DNA of 64,000 bases from Verpa conica (taxonomy: Eukaryota; Ascomycota; Pezizomycetes; Pezizales; Morchellaceae), in NCBI GenBank assembly GCA_033030425.1, contig JAUFSD010000006.1, positions 620,001 through 684,000 on the forward strand. The letters are read 5' to 3'. Below the pieces are notes generated by a model. The model saw only the letters and a program-made list of their open reading frames with translations, did not search any database and was not told the origin of the DNA. Each line of letters starts with the position of its first letter. Within the stretch, counting starts at the first letter, position 1. A program made the translations under genes and the position numbers. This document shows, one piece after another, positions 24,265-38,788 of the stretch.

Positions 24265-25121
24265 TTAGTTATTTTCCTTCCCATATGAAGCCCATTCAAA
24301 CATCAAATCACTCCTCATTGTCATCTTAACGCCTTCCAAAACCTCCTCGCCACTATGCAACAGCATCCTCTGTTGAAATACCAGTACTCTGCCTCTCTTC
24401 GCTTCGATATCCACAAATTCAGTTTTCTCTGGATTCCAGAATCGTGTTGTCCCACCCTTTTTTAGTTCTTTTGGGGAGGCCGTTGGGTCTGCCGGGTCTT
24501 GGGCGCTTGAAGAAGAATCGTTGAGGTAGAGGTGGAGTGTTAGGAGGGATTTTAGGGATTTGTCAGGAGTAGAGTACAATGCATCGCAATGTGGCTTGAA
24601 TTTTTGCCCTTCGCCATACTTCAAGAATCGGAGGTGCTCGTTAAGCCTATTTATTGGTAAATTGTTAGAAAATCACACGAAATTATCAGTATCAGCCCAA
24701 GTACAAACACCTAAACGGTCACACACCTAACCATCCTCCACCTTCCCTTGCTCATCCCCGTCTTCATCTTCCCAGGGATACACTCCCAAGTGCTTCCCGG
24801 CGCGATCTCGATAACCTCCTCCAGGAACGGTTTAACTCTGTCATAAATCCGCTTCGCGGCCACAACATCGTCTTTCACAATTCGCGAGCAGTCCCTGAAA
24901 TTTGTATTTATCGCTGCAGCTTGCCAATCCGAGTCTGCGAGCCCAATAAGATCGGCACACTCTGATGCCGTGAAGCAATCATCAATTATCAGAGCGTAGT
25001 AGTTGTTGGGCTCACCATAGCAAGACGCCAGCGGGGTATCATTGAAGTTTATGCGTGTCGCTGTAGGGACAAGCTGAAGAGATCCGGAAGACATTTGAAA
25101 ATCAAGGTTATCATAAAACAT
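24265..25121 (-). CDS. 2OG-Fe(II) oxygenase, prolyl 4-hydroxylase-like
   Basis: Exons are 24727-25121 and 24265-24646, joined by an 80-nt intron (258 residues). The double-stranded beta-helix fold of P4H-type dioxygenases is indicated by RFLKYGEGQKFKPHCDALY, giving the iron ligands His151 and Asp153 (HxD). The distal His229 is in MLLHSGEEV, and the 2-oxoglutarate-binding basic residue is Arg243 in MTMRSDLMFEW. The N-terminal segment IIDDCFTASECADLIGLA is typical of fungal P4Hc proteins. It has no signal peptide, so cytosolic or nuclear action is likely; the substrate is unknown. An internal ATG at 25094 would remove nine residues and is an equally possible start. Confidence 0.88.
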
Positions 25122-25612
25122 GTCTGGAGTCTGGTGGCTTTAAAACGTGCTCTCTTCGGCAATGACGATGCTGCTGAGGATGATCTTGGGCTGTGTTGTC
25201 CTTAACCCTTGACTCACTTCTTACTGGGGCTGAGGGCTCTGAAAGGTCGCCAATGAAACACACCCCAGTGGAATTCTTGGGAATCCACGGAAAGAGGACA
25301 TTATGAAGCCCTTGTGACTGTTTTCCCGACCCATTACATGCTATAGAAATCCAATCGGTATGATTACCAGGACTGGTATCATGACATCGTGAATCACAAG
25401 CCATCACTCGAGGGTATCAATTCCCACCAAGTATCACATATAACAGCTTTTTGACAGCGACGATGGTGTTGATGTTCAAGACATGTCCCTGGGTGACGCG
25501 AATACTCGGTAAATAGTAGCCGAACTGCTTCCTCCGAGCCCAACCCCTCAGGTCTCAAAATCTCTCCGATGCACGCGAGCCCTGACGCATGCACGCCGCT
25601 TGAGGATACCAT
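25111..25612 (-). CDS. Doubtful small ORF abutting the oxygenase gene
   Basis: Two overlapping frames (from ATG at 25612, and ending at 25111) could be joined by a short intron into about 150 residues containing segments such as WISIACNGSGKQSQG and GVCFIGDLSEP. The end overlaps the oxygenase start by about ten bases in another frame. I do not recognise a family. The composition is Cys/His/Ser-rich and could be non-coding. Alternatively this is the oxygenase promoter and leader. Confidence 0.22.
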
Positions 25613-27206
25613 TTCTGTGATATAGTCATATTTTATCTATCCGAGAGCAATAAAAGGTATCTGCAGGCTCGAGCTCGGTTTTGTCTCGGTCAGAATAGCT
25701 CCTCTCCAGGTTAGCTTCAATGCCCTGCAGCTGCCAAGCCTGTATAAGCCTTCTCTATCCATGGGTCAGGGTGGGGAGTACCAAGCGGGGCGTGCCAGAG
25801 GCTGTTATCTACGAATTGGTGTCACTTAAATCTGGGGAGGATAACCACTGGATAAATAATATAGCAGCTATATGTATCTCTCGAATCTATTTTCTACGAA
25901 TTATGCTTGACTACATGTACATCTAAATAACGACACCTCCAAAATTCCTGTAGCTATTACCCCTGTATTATTCCAACATCATAGCTGGCTTAATAAACCC
26001 CCATCTTGGCGACCTTCAATAAACTCCTCCCCGGTAACTAAAACACCCCTATATCAAGGCTTAGATGTCTTACTCCTGCCGGCCCTCGCGATCTTGCAGA
26101 AATCGATGAGAACCTGGCAGTTTGCTGCTCTCCACGCAAGAGCTAGTCTTAACAGAGTACCCGCAAAGCCGTAATATAGGACTTTAGAAAATATTTCACA
26201 GAAAACAATTGAACCCTCTATCGTCGCACTACATAGCTTGGAATTTAATATTCAGATTAACCGCGGTAAATATTTCTTTTCTGAAAAAAAAAAGCTCGTA
26301 AGTCCTGGTTTAGGAATAACATGCCCAAGAGTACTTTAATAGATGAGCAGGACTATCACATGAGTGTTTGCCTTAGGGATACTCTCCCCTCGCGCTAAAG
26401 CATAGCTAGGCTTATATACTCTAACCATTCGAGCACATATTAATCCCATGTCTCATTAACAAAGGTCCGTTAAACCATTACCGTAGTAGCTAGTACGTCC
26501 CGGTGGAATTTCTATTACAATAATCACTTAGCTTTCAAGAGAAGCAAATCATTTCTTTCGGTTCTAAATACTGTAGTCAATCCACAATCCAAAAGTCCCT
26601 AGATAAACATCTACGTATTATACCTAATTTCTAAACTACAATATCATGTCCTAAAATGCTAGAGCACGAAAGAATGTAATCTCTATAAAGATAGTTATTT
26701 ACATTCGAATTTTTAAACTTAGAGGTAAAAGCAATTTGATTATACTAGGGAAGTAGAGTACGAGTTCAGGAGTGTGAGCTGGATAACATAATACTGATCA
26801 GTAAGATATGAGATGTTTCAGGTGCTCGATATCGAGGAGTAAAGAGTTCAGGTATTCAAGAAGCTTTTAGTATTAAGTTGGCGCACAGAGAGCGAGTGAG
26901 GATTGAAAGAGACTACTAAAATTGGATGATACGGGTAAGTGTAATTTGTTTCAGCGATAATAACTTTGTCTACGATAGGTATGGGAACTCTTTCGGGTCT
27001 AAAGTAGTTATGGGAACAGATGGTCCGCAAAGGCCACTTAGGAATATATATATATATCAAAAGTATACTATTAATGTGAGTCTATATCCGCTCTCTTTCG
27101 AGGCAAATATCTTTACCAGATTCCTCGTGGATCCTAGTAGATCCTCTTCTCGAGCTATGTACAGAAAATTAGAGAGGTTAGCTAGAAATTCGACGCGCAT
27201 CATCTT
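25613..27206. repeat. AT-rich gene-free island
   Basis: From about 25900 the sequence is AT-rich and stop-dense, with short frames only. No transposon motif, terminal repeat or RNA gene was recognised. It resembles the 6.5-11.6 kb island and is probably decayed repeat sequence. Confidence 0.4.
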
Positions 27207-27729
27207 CTAAAACCAATAATGTGGGAATATTACCTTCCAGGCAGAGCTCAATTCGAAGCCGGGAGGAGCTACGGCGTTATCAACCTGGCCTCGTAGACTT
27301 CCAGTCAAGCGTCGGTCGCGTTCCATCACTAACCCCATGTCAGTATCAAAGAAGTCCCTCTCGAAAGCTATTCTTACTTTGCTACAAGGCCATAAGCCAG
27401 TTATATCAGCCAATGTCACTTTATGTGTAGAGGTACGAGACTTACCCTATCCCAAGCATCCACGCTCCACCTATGCCTCTTTCCATCGTTGCGGTATGTA
27501 CGTACAGCCGAAAGTCCCTATTCAACTCCCCAAATCAATAAGCACAATCCCTATTACTTAATTCGAGTAGAGGTAGATACTGACCAGACCGGTAGCGCCA
27601 AACATCTAGGTAACCATAATGACCCTCATTAGCGACTCTGTGGAACGAATTCGGGGCAAAAGCTGAAACGGCATAACTTACGCCAAACATGATAGCATAT
27701 GGCAAGAACGCCTCGAATGGGATAGCCAT
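27207..27729 (-). CDS. NDUFA1: Complex I MWFE/NDUFA1-type subunit (fungal 9.5 kDa NI9M)
   Basis: Exons are 27682-27729, 27585-27605, 27442-27517 and 27207-27328 (88 residues). It starts MAIPFEAFLPYAI, the family signature, followed by a membrane segment containing MFGATGLGLSAV, then RNDGKRHRW, the WDRVMMERDRRLTGSLRGQ motif, and APPGFELSSAWKV near the end. This small single-span subunit is an accessory part of the complex I membrane arm. The second exon is only 21 nt. The third intron must use a GTCTCG donor four bases inside a better-looking GTAAGT, because the latter would give a stop. An upstream in-frame ATG at 27834 would add 35 non-conserved residues and is rejected as the start. It is divergent from the MYST gene. 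Confidence 0.88.
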
Positions 27730-28432
27730 GATATCTGATTTTAAGAGTTTGAAAGGATCTATTGCGGATTTCGCATGTCTTGTCACCACTGTCGACGTCG
27801 GGCTGCAGATGTGGTGGGGCAGGGACGTGCTCACCCCTACGCATCACAAGCGGCTCCATGATCACGTAGCCCTGCCCACCAATACCCAAAGCAGCAATAG
27901 CGTCTTGTGTCACCTCACGGCAGCACCGCGATTCCTCCAACTGCACCGAGACGCCTTTTCGCAGGGGGTCAACACGTCTTCCTATTCTACTACCGTCTGC
28001 AACTCACCGCCACTTTTCGCACGCGTTTTTAAGTCGCCTGCTCTCGGAGAATCTAGTCTCGCGTCGAGATTGCTCCCTTTGCGCTACGGATTTAGGTGTC
28101 GCCAAACCGGCTGTAGACGGGTCACAATCACATCACCTCCTGGCTTTCTCAGCAAGCTAGCAACAATTTTCTCCCACTTCCAACAATAACAATCGTTCAC
28201 GGGGAACAGAAGATCGTCTAACGAGGTGGAATTCCGTGGATATAAAAGCTATATAACAGTATCGACATTTTGGGGACCAAGGGTATTCTAGCAGCAACTC
28301 GTGAGTTGTGTGAGCCGTGTGCTTGGGGGGGTCAGAAGAAGTATTGCGAATTTGACGGGAAAAGTTGCCGCATTGTTTTCCCTTCCTGTCCGGGCGTTGA
28401 CGCTCCTCACCTCCGGCCCCGATTCCGGTATT
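27730..28432. promoter_or_regulatory. Divergent promoter between the NDUFA1-type gene and the MYST gene
   Basis: A 703-base spacer between two start codons in opposite directions. Frames through it overlap the leader of the complex I gene and have no family features. No single element is certain. Confidence 0.4.
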
Positions 28433-31970
<3,538 letters not shown>

Positions 31971-34900
31971 TGTCGTGCGGCGGTACTTGGTCCATTATCA
32001 CCTCAACCACGGGAGATGTGGTCTCTTCTGTTATCATTTTTTTGGTCATGGGGCTGTTCTGTTTTAATCATGTTTTATTTCTATCAACTTTCCCCCTCAC
32101 TTTATGTAATTAGGGTTGTACGCTTTATGGATGATTGGCGAGTTACGGGAGGGATATTTAACGGGACTTGGGTGAAATGGGCGTTTGAAAAATTCCAACA
32201 TTTTTATTTTATTTTTTATTCCGGCCATTACTGGCCTACCCTCCATATTCTCATTATTATACCAGTTGTCATGTCTTGCCCCGTAGGGCTTTCTGGTTGG
32301 CTTCATTTTTCTGCAGAGAGGGACCTTATTACCTGCACACCTTCGGCCCAGAACTCTCCGAGCATATAGGATTGGCCATGTATGAGGCTTGGAATGTGCC
32401 TCACGTTTCCCACCCTCGGTAATTGTTAGATAGTACTTGAAGCGAAGCTTGAGCTCGAGGAAAGGACCCTGCCCGTCCGTTAGTGCTACCCGTTGCAGCT
32501 CTACCTCCTGGAAGAGACAGAGGACGCACGGCCCGTCACGCACGCGTCTCCACAAAAAAGGTTTTGGAGTTTCTTTTACTGGCTTCTTCTTTACCACTGC
32601 TTTTTGCTTTTGTTTTTGTTTTGACAGCTACCAGGGTCGCATATGGCACACTTCCCGTTTTATGTAGGTACGCCACCTATTTCGTCTTTCGTCGTTGTCC
32701 CTAGTCCTTTCCTCAGCCATTCGTGCCTCTGTTTGGAAAGTGTCAATCACAGCAGAAATGAGGGAAACAAGAGAAGTCAGAGGGCACCTGACAGGGCGCT
32801 TAGACCTGTCGACAAGGTACGCCCCCCGAATAAAGAAAAATGACATGATTCTCGCAGAAGGCTCCGAACCACGGGGAAGGTAGCGAGTGGGTTTTTTTGG
32901 ACACTATAGCATTACCGTAAGGGGTATGAGAAAAGTAATTCACATTTAGTAGCCACACAAAAAACAAATATTTGTCGTAAATGTCCACTTTCGAATCGTA
33001 ATATATGGTATGTTATATGCCATATATATATATACAGGGTCCGTGAGCCGGCACTTACGTGCCTTCTAACACTCCATCTAATCCTTTTGTGGGCATCGGT
33101 GGTTCTAGATCTCTCTCTTTTCTCCCTCTCATTTGTCCGATATATCTTCTGAAGTTGATGACAATCTAAAGTGTGCCCCCGCGAACCGGAATCACAACCT
33201 CGAATTGGATGTATCCGCGGGCTCAAGAGAGTGGGGGTTACCCTAAACTCAGATTCGAGTTGTATCATAAAGATATAATGTACCATCTATAAGTCGGTAG
33301 TACGGAATCTAAAGAGAAGTAGATGTCTTAAAGGGCTTTGTCTTTAATAGATATCTAAAAATCCAGCTCTAAGCGCCCAGATTAAGAGTGAGTAGTAGAC
33401 ATTGGTTTTTATGATCTTACTTTGTTGGGTATAGAGCTAGACAAGGATAACGTATTAGTTATGAGATGAAAGATCTAGACAGCCAAAAAAAGCATCAAGC
33501 GGAACACAGCTATAACTACATAAGCGGGATGATGACAGAAGAGGGTTAGGGTAGTTACTTTTGTGAAATATTAGTTTCCCCCCAACCTCATCTTTAACCC
33601 TTATTCATGTCATTTTTCTCTTTAGTTCTTCTTCTTCTTCTATGTCCCTAGAGGGGAACAGGATATCAGTTTTCGCTTTTCCTTTTTCAAAAAAAAAAAA
33701 AAAAAAAAGGCGCGAGAAATACTAGTGCTCTGACCCCTGTTTGCCATCACTACCGGTTTTCCATCACAACCGTACCAAGGAGATCAAGGAACTAGGGTGC
33801 CAATGTATGGCATTTTTTAACTCCACGTACATACATACACTGCCCGGAGCAGGTCAATGCACGTCAGCTATTTAGATATGGTATTGTAACTACCTTACTA
33901 GGTAAACTAACTGCTTATTACCGGGATAAAGATAATATCCGCGGTATTGCCTGTTGGTTCCCTGACCATAGCACAACAGGCCCGTTGGACAAATGGAGAA
34001 ATATGAATTACTATTCACATAACAGGGTAAAAGTGATATAAGTAATATTCTTAGAAAGAGCAGATTCTGATAGATAGGAAGAAGCGGTGATATATCCCCA
34101 AGGTAGTGAGACTCGTGAGACTTTATTGAAACTGAAGTGTAACGAGTAATAACGGGGGGGAGGAAAAGCAAACAACATGTTATATTCGTCAAATTCAAAT
34201 TGAAATGAAGATCAACAAATACGAATAGAAGATTAAGCATGTAAGGCTGCTTATGTATGTATATTCCTAGTGTCATATCGGTAGGGCAAGGATATAAGCT
34301 GCGAACCAGAGTAGGACGGGTCGCTTGGGCTCGGTTCCTTTAGACTCCCTTCCTGTCCAACCATGGATTGGAACCAGCGGTAATCCGGTTTTCGTCCTTA
34401 TGCGCTCGGACGTTCCGTTGCCCTAACCGACTCAGCCAGCTGCCTGTTCTTGACCAGAGTTCCGAATCAGTCTTTAACCCGGTCCTTGCATCAACATGTA
34501 TACCTCTTATTGATGGGCCGGCGAATACGAATTTGGTGGCTAAAATCCCGGGAATCTAGCTCGGTGTATCCTATGTGAAGAAAGAAACTCGTGTGGACAA
34601 CGTTTGCTTGCTTTGCCTGACGGATGATCGAACCCCTCCGAAAAGGCCTTAGTGGCCGGTACCCCGATGCTCCACACCACCATCATGTCCTGTCACACGG
34701 TGCACGGGCACCACTGCATGTTGCTCACCCAGGAGTAGAGTTGCGATTGTCCACGGCATAGCCTTGTCACATTTGCCACGGAAAACCAGAGAAAATCGAT
34801 AAACAGCAAGATAAATCAGTAGAATCTTGTGGGGGGCACTATCGACTCTATCAGTGCCGGGAAATAAGAATATTTCCTACGCACGGGTGCCGTTACCGGT

Positions 34901-36720
34901 ATTGCGTGCATCATTTGATTATTCGTTTGGCAATCTGGAGAAATATATATATATGTGTGTAATATGTACCCACTATAATTTAAAGGTTCTGTTGGGGAAA
35001 AGAAAGGACCGACACAAGAACTAGAGAGTAAGCGAGCGTTCCACGATAGAGAGGTAGCTTTAAGTATTTAAAACCCACTTGAAGCACTTCGTAAACAGGT
35101 AAACCAGTTTACCTGCCGCTCTCCCCGTCCCGTCTCCTCTGATCATCAATCGGGTGGCTTAGGTGATGGATAGGGGATAATCAGGCTCAATTATGTCGGT
35201 CCAATATATTTGTTTTGATCCTGACTGGGCCATGAAAGAAGCAGACCTTTGGTTTTTTTTTTTCGGTTATGGGCCCTGCCCCATTGTTGGTCGTGATGCC
35301 GACTTTTGTTGCATGTCCAGAATGAAGTCAAGGGACCTATATGATACCAAGCCTAAAGTCCACCGGTTCCTAATTGGTCACACTTGCGGGAAAAGCTTTC
35401 TGGTTCTGCTGACTTCGGCATTACTTCTCATGGGCCTTTTTCTTCTCCTGGATCCTTCTGTCCCTAAAAGGATTTGATTTTCTTCGCATCCATTTTAAAT
35501 TCCTATTTGCTAATACGCCGGACACTACCACGAGAGAAAAATCCTATTTCAGGATATATTTTCCCTGTAACCGGAGCTTGTGAAGGGTGGGGCGCCACAA
35601 GAAATCTACATTATCGATTTCAAGTTAAATAGGTGTCAACTAGTTGCCAGTCAACATCGTCATTATTAAGAGAACACATGGACAAGACTTTGCCATGCCC
35701 AAATAAAAATACAATACTATAGCACCAGGGGTAATTACCCAGGAAATTGGTCGTACCACGGCAGCGCAAGTCCGGGTACAGGAATGCTCATCCTCGATCG
35801 CACCTGCTATCCAGCGTTCTTGTCTGTTCCACGGCGAGTATTTTGTCTTTTTGGGAGGTGAGATTTACCTTTTCTATTGGCGCATGGGCCTACCCAGCAA
35901 GCGAGAAAAGCAATATGACAACAAGGTGGTAGAGTGGCCCTAACAGAGTGTGAGCATGGCGCTGCCGTGCGCAACGGCTCCAACGTCTCAAAAACGTGGT
36001 GTTGATTCATAATTACAGGCCAAAGGTCCGCGTATCGGCGTATCCAGACTCGTGAATTCGATAAGTATTTTTTTTCTTTCCTTTTGCCTTCCTTTCTTTT
36101 CATTTGCCCTTTGGGATGCGGGTTCCAAGCAGAACAAACGAATGGTAGGCTCGAACACTCACATGGCCACAGTTAGAAACACGCATACGCATGAGATAAA
36201 CAGGCTCTTGCGGGCCAGGGTTGATGATTCTCACGCATAGCGTACCGGAGCTTTAGCCGCGATCAGACAGACTACCTGGTTCAGAGGACCGACGGGTTGC
36301 GCAAGCGGGACGTGGTAGCGTTTTTGTGCGCCAGTAACCGACCGAGGAATCGATGCTGCTTGTCTGATTGCCGGCACATGCTTGAAGCCTGCCGGGTCAT
36401 ATCAACAACAAGACTCCACAGCAGCCCTCCCCAAAAGGACGGAGGAGGAGGGACGGGGAAAAAGAAAGGAAAAAAAGGTGCAAAAAGAAAAGTGGATAGG
36501 ACAAGTGCTAAAACAAGGCTCTCTGTTCCTCCTGTCAAGACGGGGACCAGGTCTTCTTTTTTGCCCCTTCGTTTTTGCTTATCCAGTCTACTTTTTGTTT
36601 CGTTTTTTATAGCCTACGGCTGCACATATACCTGAACATGTCTAGATCCATACTTGTAGTTACCATATCTCTGTCTTCGCTTCCCATAAATGAAACATTT
36701 TAGGGTGATCTAGATTTACT
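31971..36720. other. Gene-free stretch, AT-rich island and mixed sequence
   Basis: The first 300 bases are the MYST 3' flank. A 166-codon frame on the minus strand (32097-32597) is basic and without domains and is not accepted. From about 32900 to 36000 the sequence is AT-rich, with an (AT)n/(GT)n patch near 34944-34960 and an A run near 33690-33708. Two tRNA-like segments near 34365-34450 and 34618-34700 are described separately. No transposon protein was recognised. Confidence 0.4.
34365..34445 (-). ncRNA. tRNA-like segment with A- and B-box sequences (pseudogene or SINE head)
   Basis: On the minus strand TGGCTGAGTCGG (34427-34438) is a near-perfect A box and GGTTCCAATCC (34365-34375) is a B box with one mismatch. 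Between them is a perfect 5-bp stem, CGTCC/GGACG (34393-34397 with 34408-34412), with a 10-nt loop, and a CGG/CCG mini-arm in the variable-arm position. The acceptor stem does not close and no T run follows. Degenerate tRNA or tRNA-derived repeat is the best reading. The odd 10-nt loop is shared with the element at 8332-8431. Confidence 0.35.
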
Positions 36721-38788
36721 TGTAACCCGTCTCGCTCCCACCCGTTCGGTTCTCGCATTGTCTTTGCCCCCTTTGCGTTGTGCTGGCATGTTGGCTCCCC
36801 GATCTCCACACTGTCATCATCCATCTCCATCGTCCCCACCCTTCGAGACGAGGAAGTTGCATCTAGCTAACCTTCCTCCTCCTCTATCTCCTCCTCCTCT
36901 TTCACTACCTTCCCCCTCCCTCCCCCCCCCTCTCCTCTCCCCTCCCCCCCTCCCCTCCCCTCCCTCCTCTCCGTTGCCTCCAACCCCCTCTTGTCCCCCC
37001 TCCCCGGATGCATGCCCGACTATCTCTCTCCAGCCGCCGCCGCCTAGTGTTGCCTTCTCTTCTTATTTCGTCACCCGAGACACTGCGTGCTGCCTTTCTC
37101 GAAGCTCGGGGTCCACAAGGTCTGGCCAGACTGGGTCCCCAACCGTCAATCTGTCAAGTCCCAGTTTGGCGCCGTGTCTTGCTTTGCTGACCCTTCTCGT
37201 CCAAATCTGCAAGCCGTTGTACGGAAATATCCCACCCACACGTCGTCCAGAGATCCTTTCCCCGTCCCCGTTCATCCCTCCCAGCCAACCCCTCTCCACC
37301 CTTCCCTCCCATCTCTATTGTCTTGATTCCTCCGTGCGCATGTGCATGCTGCAGCGCTCCGAAGAAAAAAAAGTTTGAACGAGCGTATTTAATTTTAATT
37401 GAGTCAAGTTAAATAGTATTGGCGTTGACAACTCTCTCTTAACTGACTGTTTGCATACACTCTTGCACCAAGCAAACTGGGGAAAGGTGCAGAGACTCGA
37501 GGGCTAGAGAGAGAAAGAGAGAAGGAAAAAAAAAACAGACACAGTGGCAGAGAGAGAGGGTGACGAGAGCTAGGCGACCGCTCCGTAATCAATCATCATC
37601 ATTATCGCTGTCGTCCAGTGAACACTGGTCAACTAGTTAATCCTTCCCCCCCCCCCCAAGCAAACCCACAAACAAACCCCCCAGCCTGCTCAGGTCCGGG
37701 CTTCAACCGTCGCTACCCTACCACCTTCTCCCCTCCTTCGGATCACCTTCTACTTTACGTACATAATAGCGTCCTACCTATCTCCCCCGGCAACTTCCTC
37801 CTTTCGTTCCCACTCTCGCATATTTTTTCGCCTTTTCTGTCCCTCGTTGCTGCAGCGACTTATATACTCCTAGTTTCCAGACGCAGTCCCGAGATTAACC
37901 CCCTCACGCGCTGTGTGCATTTCACGCTTTTGCAAGTTCCTGGTTGCGCCTACGGCTGAGTTTATCAACTTCGCTTGGCATCTTTTCGCCGGCATCCACT
38001 CGCTTTATTGCGCCTCATCCATCATAACCCACGACCGGACGAAAACCAGACCTAACCACGTTATCAATTGTTCACCCAGAGATTATACCGAAGGTTTATC
38101 AACATCACTGTAATCAGGTTCGGAACACTGAGTTGTTTAAGAGGCTGGTCAAAACAGTAATAAAAAAAAAAGGTTTGGAGGGAGGTCACAACAAACATTA
38201 CGAGGGGAGGGGAAGAAGATAAAGGCCAAAGGCGGGGAAGATAAACGTGCTTTCTGAGAAAGAGAGGGTCAAACAAAAAAATAAGGTTGTAGGAAAGGAA
38301 AAAACTTCGAAGGAAGGAGCTGCATTCTTCTGTAGAGAAGCTCTTTGCAAAATATCCATTCCCTGGCTCTACCCGTTTCACATGGCCGCCAAGTGCTAGA
38401 TTTTTTGACTCCTTTTACAACAGAGGTATCTCATAGGGGACAGCGCACAAAGAGACCACCTCGCGAACCATCAACGCTGTAGCCGCCCGGTAAGACTATC
38501 AAGTGGCCCGGGCTTCCGCTTGGGTGCTTTTCTTCAGGGTCGCTGCCATATAAGCCGTACCCTCGCATTTTCAAGTGGAACTTCGAGTTTTGTGAAACAT
38601 CGGACCCCTTCATACTGCCGCAACACCGAGTTTGCTCGATACACACTATTTTAACACCTAAGAATAACTACGTGGGGTTGATTCCAAGACGCAATAACTA
38701 CTCCTGGGAACTCCGTTGAGAGCATTAGTCCATTTTCTAATTGTAGTTTTTGTGGTTTGTACTCGACAAACAATCGAGTGAAGCTTGA
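36721..38788. promoter_or_regulatory. VosA upstream region with long polypyrimidine tract
   Basis: An almost pure C/T tract runs from about 36870 to 37000, with CT-rich sequence continuing to about 37350, then a C run near 37648-37657. The 206-codon frame at 36758-37378 is Pro/Ser/Leu low-complexity and is a product of this tract. Developmental regulators in this group often have long, pyrimidine-rich leaders, so this is likely promoter plus 5' leader of the velvet gene. Transcript start and any upstream intron are unknown. Confidence 0.4.

Noticed and set aside
32097..32597. 166-codon basic frame on the minus strand downstream of the MYST gene
   Set aside because: No domain or gene-like composition; it overlaps T-rich 3' flank sequence.
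35193..35477. 94-codon frame with a hydrophobic C-terminal run
   Set aside because: Isolated in AT-rich DNA, Phe run from T repeat, no homology recognised.
36758..37378. 206-codon Pro/Ser/Leu frame before vosA
   Set aside because: It is created by the polypyrimidine tract; no domain, no intron signals and no normal composition.
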